64,000 nt of DNA from Streptomyces venezuelae (GCF_008642375.1 NZ_CP029194.1:124001-188000); one strand, 5' to 3'; positions 16,610-25,521 are shown, counted from the first letter of the stretch. The notes: generated from the letters alone by a model not told the origin. Numbers and translations are program-made.

Positions 16610-17248
16610 ATGACAACGCTCTCCTCCAAGGCCGGCACCAAGGGCGTGCCGAGAGCCGATCGCGAACAGCAGATCCTGGCCGCGGCCACCGAGGAGTTCG
16701 GCCTCCATGGCTACAAGGCGACCACCGTGGCCGCCATCGCCGTACGGGTCGGCGTGACCAAGCCGCTGCTGCACCAGTACTTCGGCAGCAAGGAGGACCT
16801 CTACCTCGCCTGCCTCGACCCGATCGGCGACCGGCTGCTGGACGCCATCCGCACCGCCATGGCCGGACACGACACCGACGCGCCGCCCGCCCCCCTGCGC
16901 GTCCTGAACGCCCTCTTCACCGCACTGGACGGACAGCGCAGGGCCTGGTTCGTCCTCTACGACCCCACGCCGCCTCCCGGCAGCGACGCCGCCGAGCGCG
17001 CCGCGCACTACCGCGACGCCATCGACGGCCTCGCCGCGACCGGTACCGCCGACCTCCTGCGCACGGCCGGAACCACCGACCCGCTGGACGCCGACGCCCT
17101 CAAACACGCCTGGCGCGGCCTGTGCACCGCTCTGGTCCGCTGGTGGATCGACCACCCCGACCAGTCGCCCGAGGCCATGACCCGGCGCTGCATCCGGCTC
17201 ACCGAGGCCGCCCACACCGTCCTCGCCGCCGGCGACGACGACACGTGA
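16610..17248 (+). CDS. TetR/AcrR-family transcriptional regulator
   Basis: 212 residues from the ATG at 16610. The helix-turn-helix is near residues 20-60: ILAAATEEFGLHGYKATTVAAIA and VTKPLLHQYFGSKEDLYLACL, a textbook TetR DNA-binding domain. The C-terminal ligand/dimer domain ends in a helical stretch with WWIDHPDQSP. An in-frame ATG at 16577 lies inside the operator and was rejected as start. The gene is divergent from the AGPS-like oxidase and probably represses both genes through the paired sites upstream; its ligand might be the oxidase's substrate or product. Confidence 0.93.
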   Translation: MTTLSSKAGTKGVPRADREQQILAAATEEFGLHGYKATTVAAIAVRVGVTKPLLHQYFGSKEDLYLACLDPIGDRLLDAIRTAMAGHDTDAPPAPLRVLNALFTALDGQRRAWFVLYDPTPPPGSDAAERAAHYRDAIDGLAATGTADLLRTAGTTDPLDADALKHAWRGLCTALVRWWIDHPDQSPEAMTRRCIRLTEAAHTVLAAGDDDT

Positions 17249-17330
17249 GCGGCCGCCCGGTTGTGGCCGCAGCGTAGCGACCTGCGCAGCGGGTCGCCCG
17301 GTCCGCCGGACAGGATCTCAGGAGGGAAGC

Positions 17331-18551
17331 GTGACAGAGATCAGCAACACCCGATCCGCCGCCCAGGAGGCGCAAGGGGCGTCACGGAGCCGATTGTGGC
17401 GCCTGATGCGCTACATCCCCTTGATTGCCCCCGTCCTGCTGTGGGCCGTGCCGTGCTGGGTTCTCCTGCACACCGGTCAGCGCTGGCCGCTCCCCGTCAC
17501 ACTGGCCGGCACCGCGTTCTTCGCCCTCGGCCTGGCCGGAATGCCGCTCGCGATGGCACGCGGCCACGGCCGCCGCCAGCAGGACCGGGCGGCAATCGTC
17601 GGTGACACGCTGCTGGGCGGCAGCTGGGTCCTGTTCACCTGGTCCGTTCTGCTCGGTGTCCCGCTGCGGCTTGTCCTGACCGTGGCCGGTGTCGGTGACG
17701 GACAGGGCCGGGCGCGCATCGTCACCTGGACCGTCCTCTGCATAGCCGGCGTACTGCTCGCATGGGGATACGTCGAGGCCCGACGCGTGCCGCGCGTGCG
17801 CCGACTCGATGTGCCGCTCCCCCGTCTGGGAGCCGGGCTGGACGGCACCCGAGTCGTTCTGATCACCGACACCCACTACGGTCCGCTCGACCGCGCCCGC
17901 TGGTCGGCACGGGTCTGCGAGACGGTCAACAGCCTGGAAGCGGATCTGGTGTGCCACACCGGTGACATCGCGGACGGCACGGCCGAACGCCGTCGCGCCC
18001 AGGCCGCTCCCCTGGGCACCGTGCGGGCGACGCGGGCCTTGGTCTACGTCACCGGCAACCACGAGTACTACAGCGAGGCCCAGGGCTGGGTCGACCTGAT
18101 GGACGAGCTCGGCTGGGAGCCGCTGCGCAACCGGCATCTGCTGCTCGAACGCGGCGGTGACACCCTCGTGGTCGCAGGTGTCGACGACGTCACCGCCGAG
18201 TCCTCCGGACTGGCGGGTCACCGCGCCCACCTCGCCGGAGCCCTCCAGGGCACCGATCCCGACCTGCCCGTCCTCCTGCTCGCTCACCAGCCCAAGTTCG
18301 TCGACCGGGCGGCGGCCCACGGAATCGACCTCCAGCTCTCCGGCCACACCCACGGCGGCCAGATCTGGCCCTTCCACTACTTGGTCCGCCTCGACCAGCC
18401 CGCCGTCGCCGGCCTCAGCCACCACGGCGCCCGCACCCTTCTCTACACCAGCCGCGGCACCGGCTTCTGGGGCCCGCCCTTCCGTGTCTTCGCCCCCAGC
18501 GAGATCACCTTGCTCGTGCTCCGCTCTCCTGAGCGGTCCACCTCGCCGTAA
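17331..18551 (+). CDS. Membrane-anchored metallophosphoesterase (YaeI-like)
   Basis: 406 residues with a GTG start and GGAGGGA site six bases upstream. Four hydrophobic segments in the first 150 residues anchor it in the membrane. The C-terminal calcineurin-like domain has all metal motifs in order: VLITDTHYG (about 179-187), VCHTGDIADG, YVTGNHEYY, and LSGHTHGGQIWPF near 340-352. This set matches YaeI/YkuE phosphodiesterases acting on phosphorylated lipid or cell-envelope substrates. The active site most likely follows the last membrane segment. It lies 82 bases after the TetR gene in the same direction and could be cotranscribed. Confidence 0.93.
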   Translation: MTEISNTRSAAQEAQGASRSRLWRLMRYIPLIAPVLLWAVPCWVLLHTGQRWPLPVTLAGTAFFALGLAGMPLAMARGHGRRQQDRAAIVGDTLLGGSWVLFTWSVLLGVPLRLVLTVAGVGDGQGRARIVTWTVLCIAGVLLAWGYVEARRVPRVRRLDVPLPRLGAGLDGTRVVLITDTHYGPLDRARWSARVCETVNSLEADLVCHTGDIADGTAERRRAQAAPLGTVRATRALVYVTGNHEYYSEAQGWVDLMDELGWEPLRNRHLLLERGGDTLVVAGVDDVTAESSGLAGHRAHLAGALQGTDPDLPVLLLAHQPKFVDRAAAHGIDLQLSGHTHGGQIWPFHYLVRLDQPAVAGLSHHGARTLLYTSRGTGFWGPPFRVFAPSEITLLVLRSPERSTSP

Positions 18552-18664
18552 GGTCGCCGATGGCGGTCGTGCCGTGCCTTCGGCGTCAAGGATGCGCTGC
18601 GCCGGGCCTCAAGGAAGTTGCGTCCGGTCACCCGACGGCGTCGATCGCGGCCCGGATCAGGGGG

Positions 18665-20122
18665 TCAGTCCTCAGCGCGCCGGAGGAAGTCGGCGCCGAC
18701 GGACCGGGCTGTCTCCTCGACCGCGTCGCGGTTCCTGTCCGCGTCCGTGAACAGGACCATGCCCATGCTGCCCTTGTCGCCCCACACGCACGACGCCCGG
18801 GGTGTGCCGGTGGCCGCCTCGATGTACCTGAGGCACCGCATCCAGGCGCCGTACGGGCCGGCCTCGGCCCGCCAGGTGTCGTGGACGATGCCGGCCCCTG
18901 CCATGTCGTCGGGCACGAGTCCGTTGCCGCCGTACACGTACGACTCCCGCATCTCGTGGAAGTCTCCGGTCGTCACAGCGACCAGGTATTCGGCGGCGGC
19001 GTCAGGCGTGGCGTCTTCGGCGACGTACACCCGGGCCGTCGACGCTTCCTTCTCGTTGTCGGGTACGGCGCCGAACGGGTCGAACTCCTCACGGAGGTCG
19101 ATGCCTTGCAGACCCCGGAAGGTGTCGTGGGTGACGACGTCGTAGCGCGGATAGGCGAGGGAAGAGGTGTACGCCGTGACACCAATCACCAGCAGGAGCA
19201 CGAGTCCGGCTCCGGCGTACGCGTACTCGCGCGGAGTGACGCGGGGCACGGGCGGAAGCTCCGGCGGCCCGAACCCGTCGCCCCCGACACCCGCTTCGTC
19301 ACCGGGTACGGTCGCGGTAACGGTAGCGGCAACGGCTATGGCCAGCCGCTCGGCAGCCCGCTCACGGGCGCCCCGCAGCTGCTTGCGGAGGCCGAGGAAC
19401 GGCAGCCCCAGCAACAGCCCCACTCCCGTCGCCACGCCGAACGGCACCGCCGGCAGGGCGGTGATGCGCAGGACTATCAGCACAGCGACGACCACACCGA
19501 CGGCGAAGCGGTACTCGAGGCCCCGGCGCAGCAGCAGGCGCGACCAGGTCCGGCCGGCTGCGGCGAGCGCTCCGGTCGTCTCCGCAAGCACGGCCAGCCG
19601 CAGGTCGCGCGGGGCCGCGGAGGCCCACTGCGCGGCCTGAGCGGCGGCCGCCTGAGGCGTAGGCGCTTCGGCGAAGACACGGGCCGCGTCGAACGACTGC
19701 ACCCGGCGCGCCGAGACAGTGTTCTTGGCGCTCATGGAAACGGAGCTTCCCGCAGCCTCGGCCCGCAGCAACTCCGGTGAATGCGGCGCGAGTTCTCGCA
19801 GCCGGGCGAGGAGCCCGGGGCCCCGGGCGTGTCGCCCCGGCCGGTCCAGCGCGTCGGTGCGGGCGCAGAGTTCCGCGTACCCGGCGAGCAGACCTATGTC
19901 GTTCGGGAAAGCGTCCAGGCCCTCACGGAATACCCGCTCGGCGTCGTCGTCATGGTCATCGTCGTCCTCGGCCAGGTGGGCCCGGGCGAGTGCGAGGAAG
20001 AGCCCGGCGTCGGGCCCGTCGGTGTCAAGCCCGGTCCGCGCGGTGGCCCGCGCCTCGGCCGGCCGGCCGGCGGCGACAAGCACGTCGACCCGCCCTCGCA
20101 CGTTGTCCTTGTTGTCGTTCAA
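18665..20122 (-). CDS. TPR-containing membrane protein, function unknown
   Basis: 485 residues, TTG start with GGGGA site five bases upstream. The first 120 residues are tetratricopeptide-like helices (AAGRPAEARATARTGL, LFLALARAHLAEDDDDHDDDAERVFREGL) with an acidic insert. Two hydrophobic hairpin segments follow (FAVGVVVAVLIVLRITALPAVPFG and VATGVGLLLGLPFLGL), then a cytoplasmic linker, another membrane segment (AYAGAGLVLLLVIGVTAYTSSLAY) and a C-terminal domain of about 170 residues containing two Cys (MRCLRYIEA, RASCVWGD). This architecture recurs in Streptomyces proteins of unknown function. The C-terminal domain probably lies outside the membrane and the TPR part inside. Confidence 0.85.
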   Translation of the reverse strand: MNDNKDNVRGRVDVLVAAGRPAEARATARTGLDTDGPDAGLFLALARAHLAEDDDDHDDDAERVFREGLDAFPNDIGLLAGYAELCARTDALDRPGRHARGPGLLARLRELAPHSPELLRAEAAGSSVSMSAKNTVSARRVQSFDAARVFAEAPTPQAAAAQAAQWASAAPRDLRLAVLAETTGALAAAGRTWSRLLLRRGLEYRFAVGVVVAVLIVLRITALPAVPFGVATGVGLLLGLPFLGLRKQLRGARERAAERLAIAVAATVTATVPGDEAGVGGDGFGPPELPPVPRVTPREYAYAGAGLVLLLVIGVTAYTSSLAYPRYDVVTHDTFRGLQGIDLREEFDPFGAVPDNEKEASTARVYVAEDATPDAAAEYLVAVTTGDFHEMRESYVYGGNGLVPDDMAGAGIVHDTWRAEAGPYGAWMRCLRYIEAATGTPRASCVWGDKGSMGMVLFTDADRNRDAVEETARSVGADFLRRAED

Positions 20123-20524
20123 GAGTCCCCACCCCTGGTGCAGCAGGCCGGACGAACGCGGCCGCGAGGCTCACTATCACCCGTACCGGAACCCTGGTCA
20201 ATCAGAAATCTGATCCCCTGACCTCCTCATTTGATGTACGAGAGGGTGCAAGTGGATGCACTCTGGACATCCGCCACCCGGGCCGCACCGTGGAGGGGTC
20301 GCACTGGGGTCCGTGCCGGGCGAGCGCCGGGTCCACCCTCTCGTCTGAGCCCAGCGCTCATGCCTGACCTTTCGAGTGGTCCCTCCGGGTCCGCGCCGCG
20401 GTGAGCAGCGATCGCCCTCTACGGAGACCGGGGCGGCGCGGCAGTGCCGCCGACGGCTGTGTGCGTGGGTGGCTGTCATCCACGGCGGACAGGGGCGGTC
20501 GCGGGAGGCTCTTGGAGGGTGCGG
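20123..20524. other. 402-base intergenic region, no gene recognised
   Basis: It contains an AT-richer segment around 20195-20235 (ATCAGAAATCTGATC, an imperfect palindrome) that could hold the promoter of the upstream minus-strand TPR gene. A short inverted repeat GTGCA-AGTGGA-TGCAC is near 20246-20261. Reading frames here have no recognisable product. Confidence 0.5.
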
Positions 20525-20905
20525 CTATGCGGCGCCCGCCGCTGCCAGTGCCGCGACCGGCAGGAGAAGAATCCACTGCGGCAAGCGGAGCAGTGGTCTG
20601 GGCCAGCCGACGGACAGCGTGACGACCAGGAAGGCTGCCGCGTACGCGATGAAGTGCGCGGCCACGAACCACGCCACCACGCCGGTCCCCGGCGTACCGT
20701 CCGCCAGGGAGAGGTACAGCAGAGCCAGTCCGGAGAGCATCAGGTCGATGCTCACCATGTGCCATACGGCGTGCAGGACACGCTTGGGTTCGTCCGCGAG
20801 CCGGCAGGACAGCAGCGGGCGCACCACGTCGCGGTGCCCGGCGGCGATGTGCACTGCGGCCACGCCGAGCGCGGTGATTCCTGCCGCGAGAAGCCAGCCG
20901 TTCAT
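20525..20905 (-). CDS. Small four-helix membrane protein
   Basis: 126 residues with four hydrophobic segments: WLLAAGITALGVAAVHIAAG, MLSGLALLYLSLADG, VVAWFVAAHFIAYAAAFLVV and LLRLPQWILLLPVAALAAAG. The first helix ends in HIAAGHRDVVRPLL, a motif seen in small DoxX-like or DUF-type membrane proteins found next to TetR regulators. Its ATG overlaps the TetR stop by 4 bases, so the two are made together and it is the likely regulated partner. No active site can be seen. Confidence 0.88.
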   Translation of the reverse strand: MNGWLLAAGITALGVAAVHIAAGHRDVVRPLLSCRLADEPKRVLHAVWHMVSIDLMLSGLALLYLSLADGTPGTGVVAWFVAAHFIAYAAAFLVVTLSVGWPRPLLRLPQWILLLPVAALAAAGAA

Positions 20906-21489
20906 CGGACCTCGATTCCGTTGGCCACGACCGTGGCCAGAGTTGCGGCCAGCTGCTGGTGAGGGCGTTCCCCGACCAGTCCTACGTGGAAGAGCACGGC
21001 TCCTGCCAGCGTGTCCAGGACCAGGTCCACAGGCGTTTCGGCCGCGATTTCCCCACGCGACGCGGCGCGTTCGAAGACGACCAGCAGCCGCTGCTTCGAC
21101 GGGGCCAGGAAGTCGCCGCGGATGCGGGCCTGCAGTTCCGGATCGGCGGCGAAGTCGGCGAGCAGCCCCGGGAGTGCCGCCGCGGCGGCGGGCGCGTGGA
21201 ACTCGTCGATCAGGCCCTGCAACATTGCGGTCAGGTCCCCGGTCAGCGTTCCGGTGTCCGGGGCGGGAGCATCGTCGGTCGTCGTGAAGACGGCCTCGAA
21301 GACCAACTCCGGCTTGCCCGCCCACCGCCGGTAGATCGTGTCCTTGCCGACACCGGCCCGCGCGGCCACCGCCCCGATAGATGTTGCGGCGTAGCCGACC
21401 TCGACCACCAGCTTGGCCGTCGCGTCGATGATCGCCTCGTGCGATCGGGGATCCCTGGGACGGCCCCTGGAGGGCGGAGAGGAGCTCAT
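20902..21489 (-). CDS. TetR-family regulator, autoregulated pair with membrane protein
   Basis: 195 residues. The helix-turn-helix at about 15-60 reads AIIDATAKLVVEVGYAATSIGAVAARAGVGKDTIYRRWAGKPELVFEAV in separate pieces matching TetR_N; the recognition helix is KDTIYRRW. The C-terminal half is the TetR_C domain with a helix near PGLLADFAADPELQARI. It is followed by the membrane protein with an ATGA overlap. A perfect 18-bp palindrome lies 11 bases before its ATG and almost certainly is its own operator. Confidence 0.93.
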   Translation of the reverse strand: MSSSPPSRGRPRDPRSHEAIIDATAKLVVEVGYAATSIGAVAARAGVGKDTIYRRWAGKPELVFEAVFTTTDDAPAPDTGTLTGDLTAMLQGLIDEFHAPAAAAALPGLLADFAADPELQARIRGDFLAPSKQRLLVVFERAASRGEIAAETPVDLVLDTLAGAVLFHVGLVGERPHQQLAATLATVVANGIEVR

Positions 21490-21499
21490 GACAATTACT

Positions 21500-21517
21500 T
21501 TACGGGTCGACCCGTAA
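21500..21517. promoter_or_regulatory. 18-bp palindromic operator TTACGGGTCGACCCGTAA
   Basis: A perfect palindrome in the leader of the TetR gene (21489, minus strand), overlapping the expected transcription start region. Size and position fit autorepression by the TetR dimer. It differs from the TTACC-N4-GGTAA sites of the other TetR gene. Confidence 0.85.
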
Positions 21518-21726
21518 GGTAAACAAGAGACCGGCCTGCACTTCCTTACCGGCCCACCACCTGAGGCGCGGCGCGGGGAGGTTCAGGGGGCCTCGTCAAC
21601 CTCACCCCTGAGCTCCCGTCCGGATTCGGGTCGCCCGCTGGCACTGTCGCGGTGATGCGACCGGCCACTTTCCTGGACAGGAAGCCATTGGCAGGTAGCC
21701 CCGGGAGTCTTGTATCGTTCCTCGCG

Positions 21727-21867
21727 AATCATCCAGAGGGGTGGAGGGACCGGCCCTACGAAGCCCCGGCAACTCCCCGGTCGACTCGGCGCTCAATGTT
21801 CGCGCCGCACCGTCGGGATCAGTGCCAACTCCGGCCCGCGCCAACGTGGCGCGGGAAAAGATGAGGA
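21727..21867 (+). ncRNA. SAM-I (S-box) riboswitch
   Basis: The core matches the S-box consensus: CAGAGGGGTGGAGGGACCGG, CCCTACGAAGCCCCGGCAAC, a variable P3 region, then CAGTGCCAACTCCGG, a GC hairpin (CCGCGCCAACGTGGCGCGG) and GGGAAAAGATGAGG. P1 is formed by TCATC (21729-21733) with GATGA (21860-21864). It binds S-adenosylmethionine. The 3' strand of P1 lies just before the AGGAG ribosome site of the 36-codon ORF that follows, so control of translation by hiding that site is plausible. No separate intrinsic terminator was seen. Confidence 0.93.
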
Positions 21868-21873
21868 GACACG

Positions 21874-21984
21874 GTGCTCTCTGTGCTGCCCTTCGCCCCG
21901 GCTCTGTCCGCCCCGGGCTTCTTGCGTACCCATCTCGTGATCGCCGCGGCGTATCGGCCGGCCGTTTCGGCCCTCCCCCGCTGA
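21874..21984 (+). CDS. 36-residue ORF directly after the SAM riboswitch
   Basis: A GTG start with a perfect AGGAG site (21864-21868) seven bases upstream, immediately after the riboswitch P1 stem. The product is hydrophobic (VLPFAPALSAPGFLRTHLVIAAAY and so on in pieces) and has no family I recognise; it contains no Met after the start and no Cys. It may be a real small protein, a translated leader, or the truncated start of a lost methionine-metabolism gene. The stop is 72 bases before the IclR-type gene. Confidence 0.55.
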   Translation: MLSVLPFAPALSAPGFLRTHLVIAAAYRPAVSALPR

Positions 21985-22056
21985 TCATCCCGCCCTCCCC
22001 TGAGCGAGATCGCCGCGAGTCATGGCTCGCGGACCGAGACTGGAGCACCCCCTTCA

Positions 22057-22779
22057 ATGGATATTCCGGATATTTCTAGTGGTGTTGGCGTCCTCGACAA
22101 GGTCGCAGTGATCCTCGGCGCGCTGGCGTCGGGCCCGGCCAGTCTGGCGGGACTGGTCGCCTCCACCGGCTTGGCACGGCCCACGGTCCACCGGCTCGCC
22201 CTCGCACTCGAACGTCACCGCCTGGTCGGCAGGGATGTGCAGGGCCGCTTCGTGCTCGGCGCTCGACTCGGCGAGCTCTCGGCCGTCGCGGGCGAGGACA
22301 GTCTGCTGGCCGCGGCCGGCCCCGTCCTCACCTCCCTTCGGGACGCCACCGGCGAGAGCGCGCAGCTCTACCGGCGCCAGGGCGAGATGCGTGTCTGCGT
22401 CGCCGCCGCCGAGCGGACCGCCGGCCTGCGGGACATCGTGCCCGTGGGATCCACGCTCCCCATGAAGGCCGGCTCCGCCGCCCAGGTCCTGCTGGCCTGG
22501 GAGGAACCCGAGCACTTCCACCAGGCTCTGCAGGGTGCTCGCTTCACGGCCACCGCCCTCAGCGGCGTACGGCGCCGGGGCTGGGCCCAGTCGATCGGCG
22601 AGGGCGAACCCGGCATGGCCTCCGTCTCCGCTCCGGTCCGCGGCCCGTCCCACCGTGTCGTGGCCGCCGTCACCGTCACCGGCCCGATCCAACGCCTCAC
22701 CCGACACCCGGGCACCCGGCTCGCACAGGCCGCCGTCGACGCAGCCGACCGCCTCACCCGAGCCGTCTCCCTCCCCTGA
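22057..22779 (+). CDS. IclR-family regulator, NdgR/LtbR-like
   Basis: 240 residues. The N-terminal winged helix (SGVGVLDKVAVILGALASGP, GLARPTVHRLALALERHRLV) and the effector domain (GESAQLYRRQGEMRVCVAAAE, GSTLPMKAGSAAQVLLAWEEPE, ALSGVRRRGWAQSIGEGEPG) are nearly the same as NdgR, the Streptomyces regulator of leucine, methionine and other amino-acid genes. NdgR is normally divergent from leuCD; here no leuCD is present and the gene lies behind a SAM riboswitch, so it is probably a paralogue. It likely links SAM status to amino-acid gene control. The start codon has GGAG 11 bases upstream. Confidence 0.93.
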   Translation: MDIPDISSGVGVLDKVAVILGALASGPASLAGLVASTGLARPTVHRLALALERHRLVGRDVQGRFVLGARLGELSAVAGEDSLLAAAGPVLTSLRDATGESAQLYRRQGEMRVCVAAAERTAGLRDIVPVGSTLPMKAGSAAQVLLAWEEPEHFHQALQGARFTATALSGVRRRGWAQSIGEGEPGMASVSAPVRGPSHRVVAAVTVTGPIQRLTRHPGTRLAQAAVDAADRLTRAVSLP

Positions 22780-22989
22780 CCCCGACAGCCCCACGCGAGG
22801 GCCTGCCCCTCCCCCCGGTTGGGGTGTTCAGACTTCCGTGGCTTGAGTCGTCTCCCGCATCTGTGGGCAGTGTCTCCGACCCGAGGAAGTCCGTACCGAA
22901 GCCGTGGTTCACGTCGTCGGCGTCGGCCAGGGGCGACGGAGGATATATGCGTCGACAGCGCCCCTGTGCACCGGGCAGAGTGGTCGGCC

Positions 22990-23730
22990 GTGACAAGCAG
23001 TGAGCTGTGGACCCGTGCGACCGCTGACCGTTACGACGCCGAGGAGACCGAGATGTCCTCGGCCGCCGTCCTCGGACCGACTCTCGCCTTCCTCGCCGAC
23101 CTCGCCGGAGACGGCCGGGCACTGGAGTTCGCCATCGGAACCGGACGAGTAGGCGTCCCGCTCCGGGAGCGTGGCGTGCCGGTGGCAGGCATCGAACTGT
23201 CCGAGCACATGGCAGCGGTGCTACGGCGCAAGGCCGACGCCGGCACCCTCCCGGTGGCCATCGGGGACATGGCCACCACCGTCGTCCCCGGGGAGTTCTC
23301 CCTGGTCTATCTCGTCTACAACACCATCACCAACCTGCTCACGCAGGACGAGCAGGTCGAGTGCTTCCGGAACGCCGCGCGTCACCTGGCACCCGGCGGC
23401 CGATTCGTGATCGAACTGGGCGTGCCACCCCTGCGGTTCCTTCCGCCCGGCCAGGTCGCGGTGCCGTTCGACGTCTCAGAGCGGCACCTCGGCTTCGACA
23501 CCTTCGACCTGGTCGAGCAGATTCTCGTCTCGCACCACCTCACCCGCGATGACGCAGACGGCCGATACCGCCGGGACAGCTCCCGGCACCGGTACGCCTG
23601 GCCCGCGGAGCTCGACCTGATGGCACGGATCGCCGGGCTCGAACTGGAACGCCGCGTCGCGGACTGGGACGGGGCACCCTTCACACAGGACTCCTCGAAA
23701 CACATCTCCGTATGGCGCAAGCCGACCTGA
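22990..23730 (+). CDS. SAM-dependent methyltransferase (class I)
   Basis: 246 residues from the GTG at 22990. Motif I is ALEFAIGTGRVGVPLRERG (about 44-62), followed by GIELSEHMAAVLRRK, motif II FSLVYLVYNTITNLLTQDEQ and motif III LAPGGRFVIELGVP. The C-terminal half is a beta-rich segment with RYRRDSSRHRYAWPAELDLMARIAGLELERR, as in methyltransferase family 25 members of unknown substrate. The upstream 170 bases of open frame lack coding character, so the GTG near the first conserved residues was preferred. It stands alone. Confidence 0.9.
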   Translation: MTSSELWTRATADRYDAEETEMSSAAVLGPTLAFLADLAGDGRALEFAIGTGRVGVPLRERGVPVAGIELSEHMAAVLRRKADAGTLPVAIGDMATTVVPGEFSLVYLVYNTITNLLTQDEQVECFRNAARHLAPGGRFVIELGVPPLRFLPPGQVAVPFDVSERHLGFDTFDLVEQILVSHHLTRDDADGRYRRDSSRHRYAWPAELDLMARIAGLELERRVADWDGAPFTQDSSKHISVWRKPT

Positions 23731-23960
23731 GCGCGGCGCGAGCGGTTGCGCCGGTTCCTTCGGAAGTCGCACTTGTTCGAGGACTTCCGCGACTTCCCCG
23801 ACTTCGGCGCGGCATGCGGCTGTCTGCATGTTCGCCGGTGTACGCCTTCACGGCCTGGCCACCATCGAGCACGGACGGGCCAAGGAAGTCTGGCGCAGCC
23901 GGCTCGGGGTCGTAGCCCGCTGTCCCTACGGAAGCCGGCCGCGGGAGCGGGCGGGGTGGC

Positions 23961-24899
23961 TCATCTGGGGACGAAGGTGACCTGGAACATGTGGGGCCAA
24001 AGCTTGCCGGTGATCAAGAACGTGTCCGTTCCCGGTACGGCGGCGATGCCGTTGAGTTGTCTGGCTCCGCGGCGTTCGGACGCGGTCAGGAGTCCGGTGG
24101 CCTCGATGTTCGCGGTGACGGTGCCGGTGTCCGGGTCGATGCGCAGGATCGTGTCCGTCGGATACACGTTGGCGTAGACGGAGCCGTCGGACGTGCACTC
24201 CAGTTCGTTGAGCCGTGTGACGGGCCGGCCGTCCTGGTGGACGTTGATGCCGCCCGTCACCGTGAAGGTGTCCGGGTCGCGGAAGGTGAGCCGGTCCGTG
24301 CCGTCGCTCATCACCAGCCGTTCCCGTCCGGCGTGGCGCTGGTGGCACAGGCCCCAGCCTTCGCCCTGGTAGCCGACTCGGCGACGTTCCGCGAGTGTGG
24401 TGGGGTCGCGCTCGATGGCGATGCCGTTGCGCCAGGTGAGCTGCCACAGCGTGGAGCCGGTCAGGGTGATGCCCTCACCGAACAAGGGCGCCGGCAGTTC
24501 GACGTACCGAGTGGGGGGTTTGCCCGGCGGTCCGGCTCGCAGGGAGGACTCACCGACACGGCCGGTGCTCTCGTAGAGGGTGGCGCCGCGGAATTCCAGG
24601 CCCTGGGTGAAGGCTCGGGGATCGTGGGGAAGCGTCTCTCGCGTCACTGCCCGCAGTAGCTGGATCCGGGGGGCGGCGGGGGGTGTGGTCGCCTTCACCC
24701 GTCCGCCGGGCGGGATGCGGCCGTGGCTGGCTGGGTCGGATGTCGTGTGCGCGGCACCGTCGCGAGGGTCGGAGCCCGCCGGGTCGGCTGTGCCGGCAAG
24801 CAGCGCCCCGGCCACGGTCACCACGGCGACCAGCGCCAGTGCGTGGGTGCGCGGCCGGCGGGCCCGCCTCCTGCGGGTGACGGGGGGCTCGGTGGTCAT
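23961..24899 (-). CDS. Secreted glutaminyl-peptide cyclotransferase (glutamine cyclotransferase, PF05096-like)
   Basis: 312 residues, ATG at 24899. The N-terminus has a basic stretch and signal helix (THALALVAVVTVAGALLAG). The enzyme part matches plant/bacterial five-bladed glutaminyl cyclases: FTQGLEFRGATLYESTGRVGESSLR, the LTWRNGIA and YQGEGWGLCH blade motifs, LNELECTSDGSVYANVYPTDTILRIDPDTG in segments, and LNGIAAVPGTDTFLITGKLWPHMFQVTF at the end. It converts N-terminal glutamine to pyroglutamate, here outside the cell. Single gene, convergent with the methyltransferase gene. Confidence 0.93.
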   Translation of the reverse strand: MTTEPPVTRRRRARRPRTHALALVAVVTVAGALLAGTADPAGSDPRDGAAHTTSDPASHGRIPPGGRVKATTPPAAPRIQLLRAVTRETLPHDPRAFTQGLEFRGATLYESTGRVGESSLRAGPPGKPPTRYVELPAPLFGEGITLTGSTLWQLTWRNGIAIERDPTTLAERRRVGYQGEGWGLCHQRHAGRERLVMSDGTDRLTFRDPDTFTVTGGINVHQDGRPVTRLNELECTSDGSVYANVYPTDTILRIDPDTGTVTANIEATGLLTASERRGARQLNGIAAVPGTDTFLITGKLWPHMFQVTFVPR

Positions 24900-25521
24900 C
24901 TGGCCGGCCTTTGACGGCTGCGGGAGTGTCGTTGGTTTCCCGGTCGTGGCCCTGGATGCCGCGCGGATCGCGGCGGGTGTTCTCCCTGGGGCACAGAGGT
25001 CTTCCGTTCTGGTGCGTCGCACGAGCGCGCCGTGCGGGGTTTGGGCGGGGCCAGCGCTCGGGCGCCGGTCTCTGTGGAGATGCGGTTGTTGCTCGACGGG
25101 GCCTGGCCTGGTGCCGATCGGCTGGTGGGCAGACTCATGGTTCCCACTATGTGGTGACACCACGAGTACGGCCGTTCGTCTGGCCGTGAGAGCGGATCGC
25201 GCCGCTGCGGGCTCGTCATCGGTGCGGTCTGCGCCGCCGCCCGCGGCGCGGGACGGGCCGCTGGTCGCAGCCGCCGCGTCGGGGGCTGACACGCGGTGGG
25301 GATTCAGTCGTACGTCTCGGTGAGGTTCTGGACGGTCAACCTCGCGGGGGTGTGGCCGGATACGCGGTGACTGCCTGTCTCACCTGATCGCCGCAGCCCT
25401 CCATGAGATCCGCCGCTCCCGCGGCACGAGTCGAATGCCGGTGCCGACCGGCAAGCAACTCGTGCCGGCGGTGCCGACGGTGTCTGCCGCCAGGGCCCCG
25501 TTCCGGCCTAGGCTCTCTCTC
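24900..25521. other. 622-base intergenic region, no gene recognised
   Basis: It separates the divergent glutaminyl cyclase and hydrolase genes. A 13-bp palindrome GTGGTG-A-CACCAC lies at 25151-25163 and may be an operator. Reading frames on both strands have no recognisable domain. Just before the hydrolase start the sequence CCTAGGCT resembles a -10 box of a leaderless promoter. Confidence 0.5.

Noticed and set aside
24900..25521. N-terminal extensions of the glutaminyl cyclase frame to 25292 and of the hydrolase frame back to 25435
   Set aside because: The extra residues lack family similarity, and the inner starts are followed at once by a signal peptide or the first domain strand.
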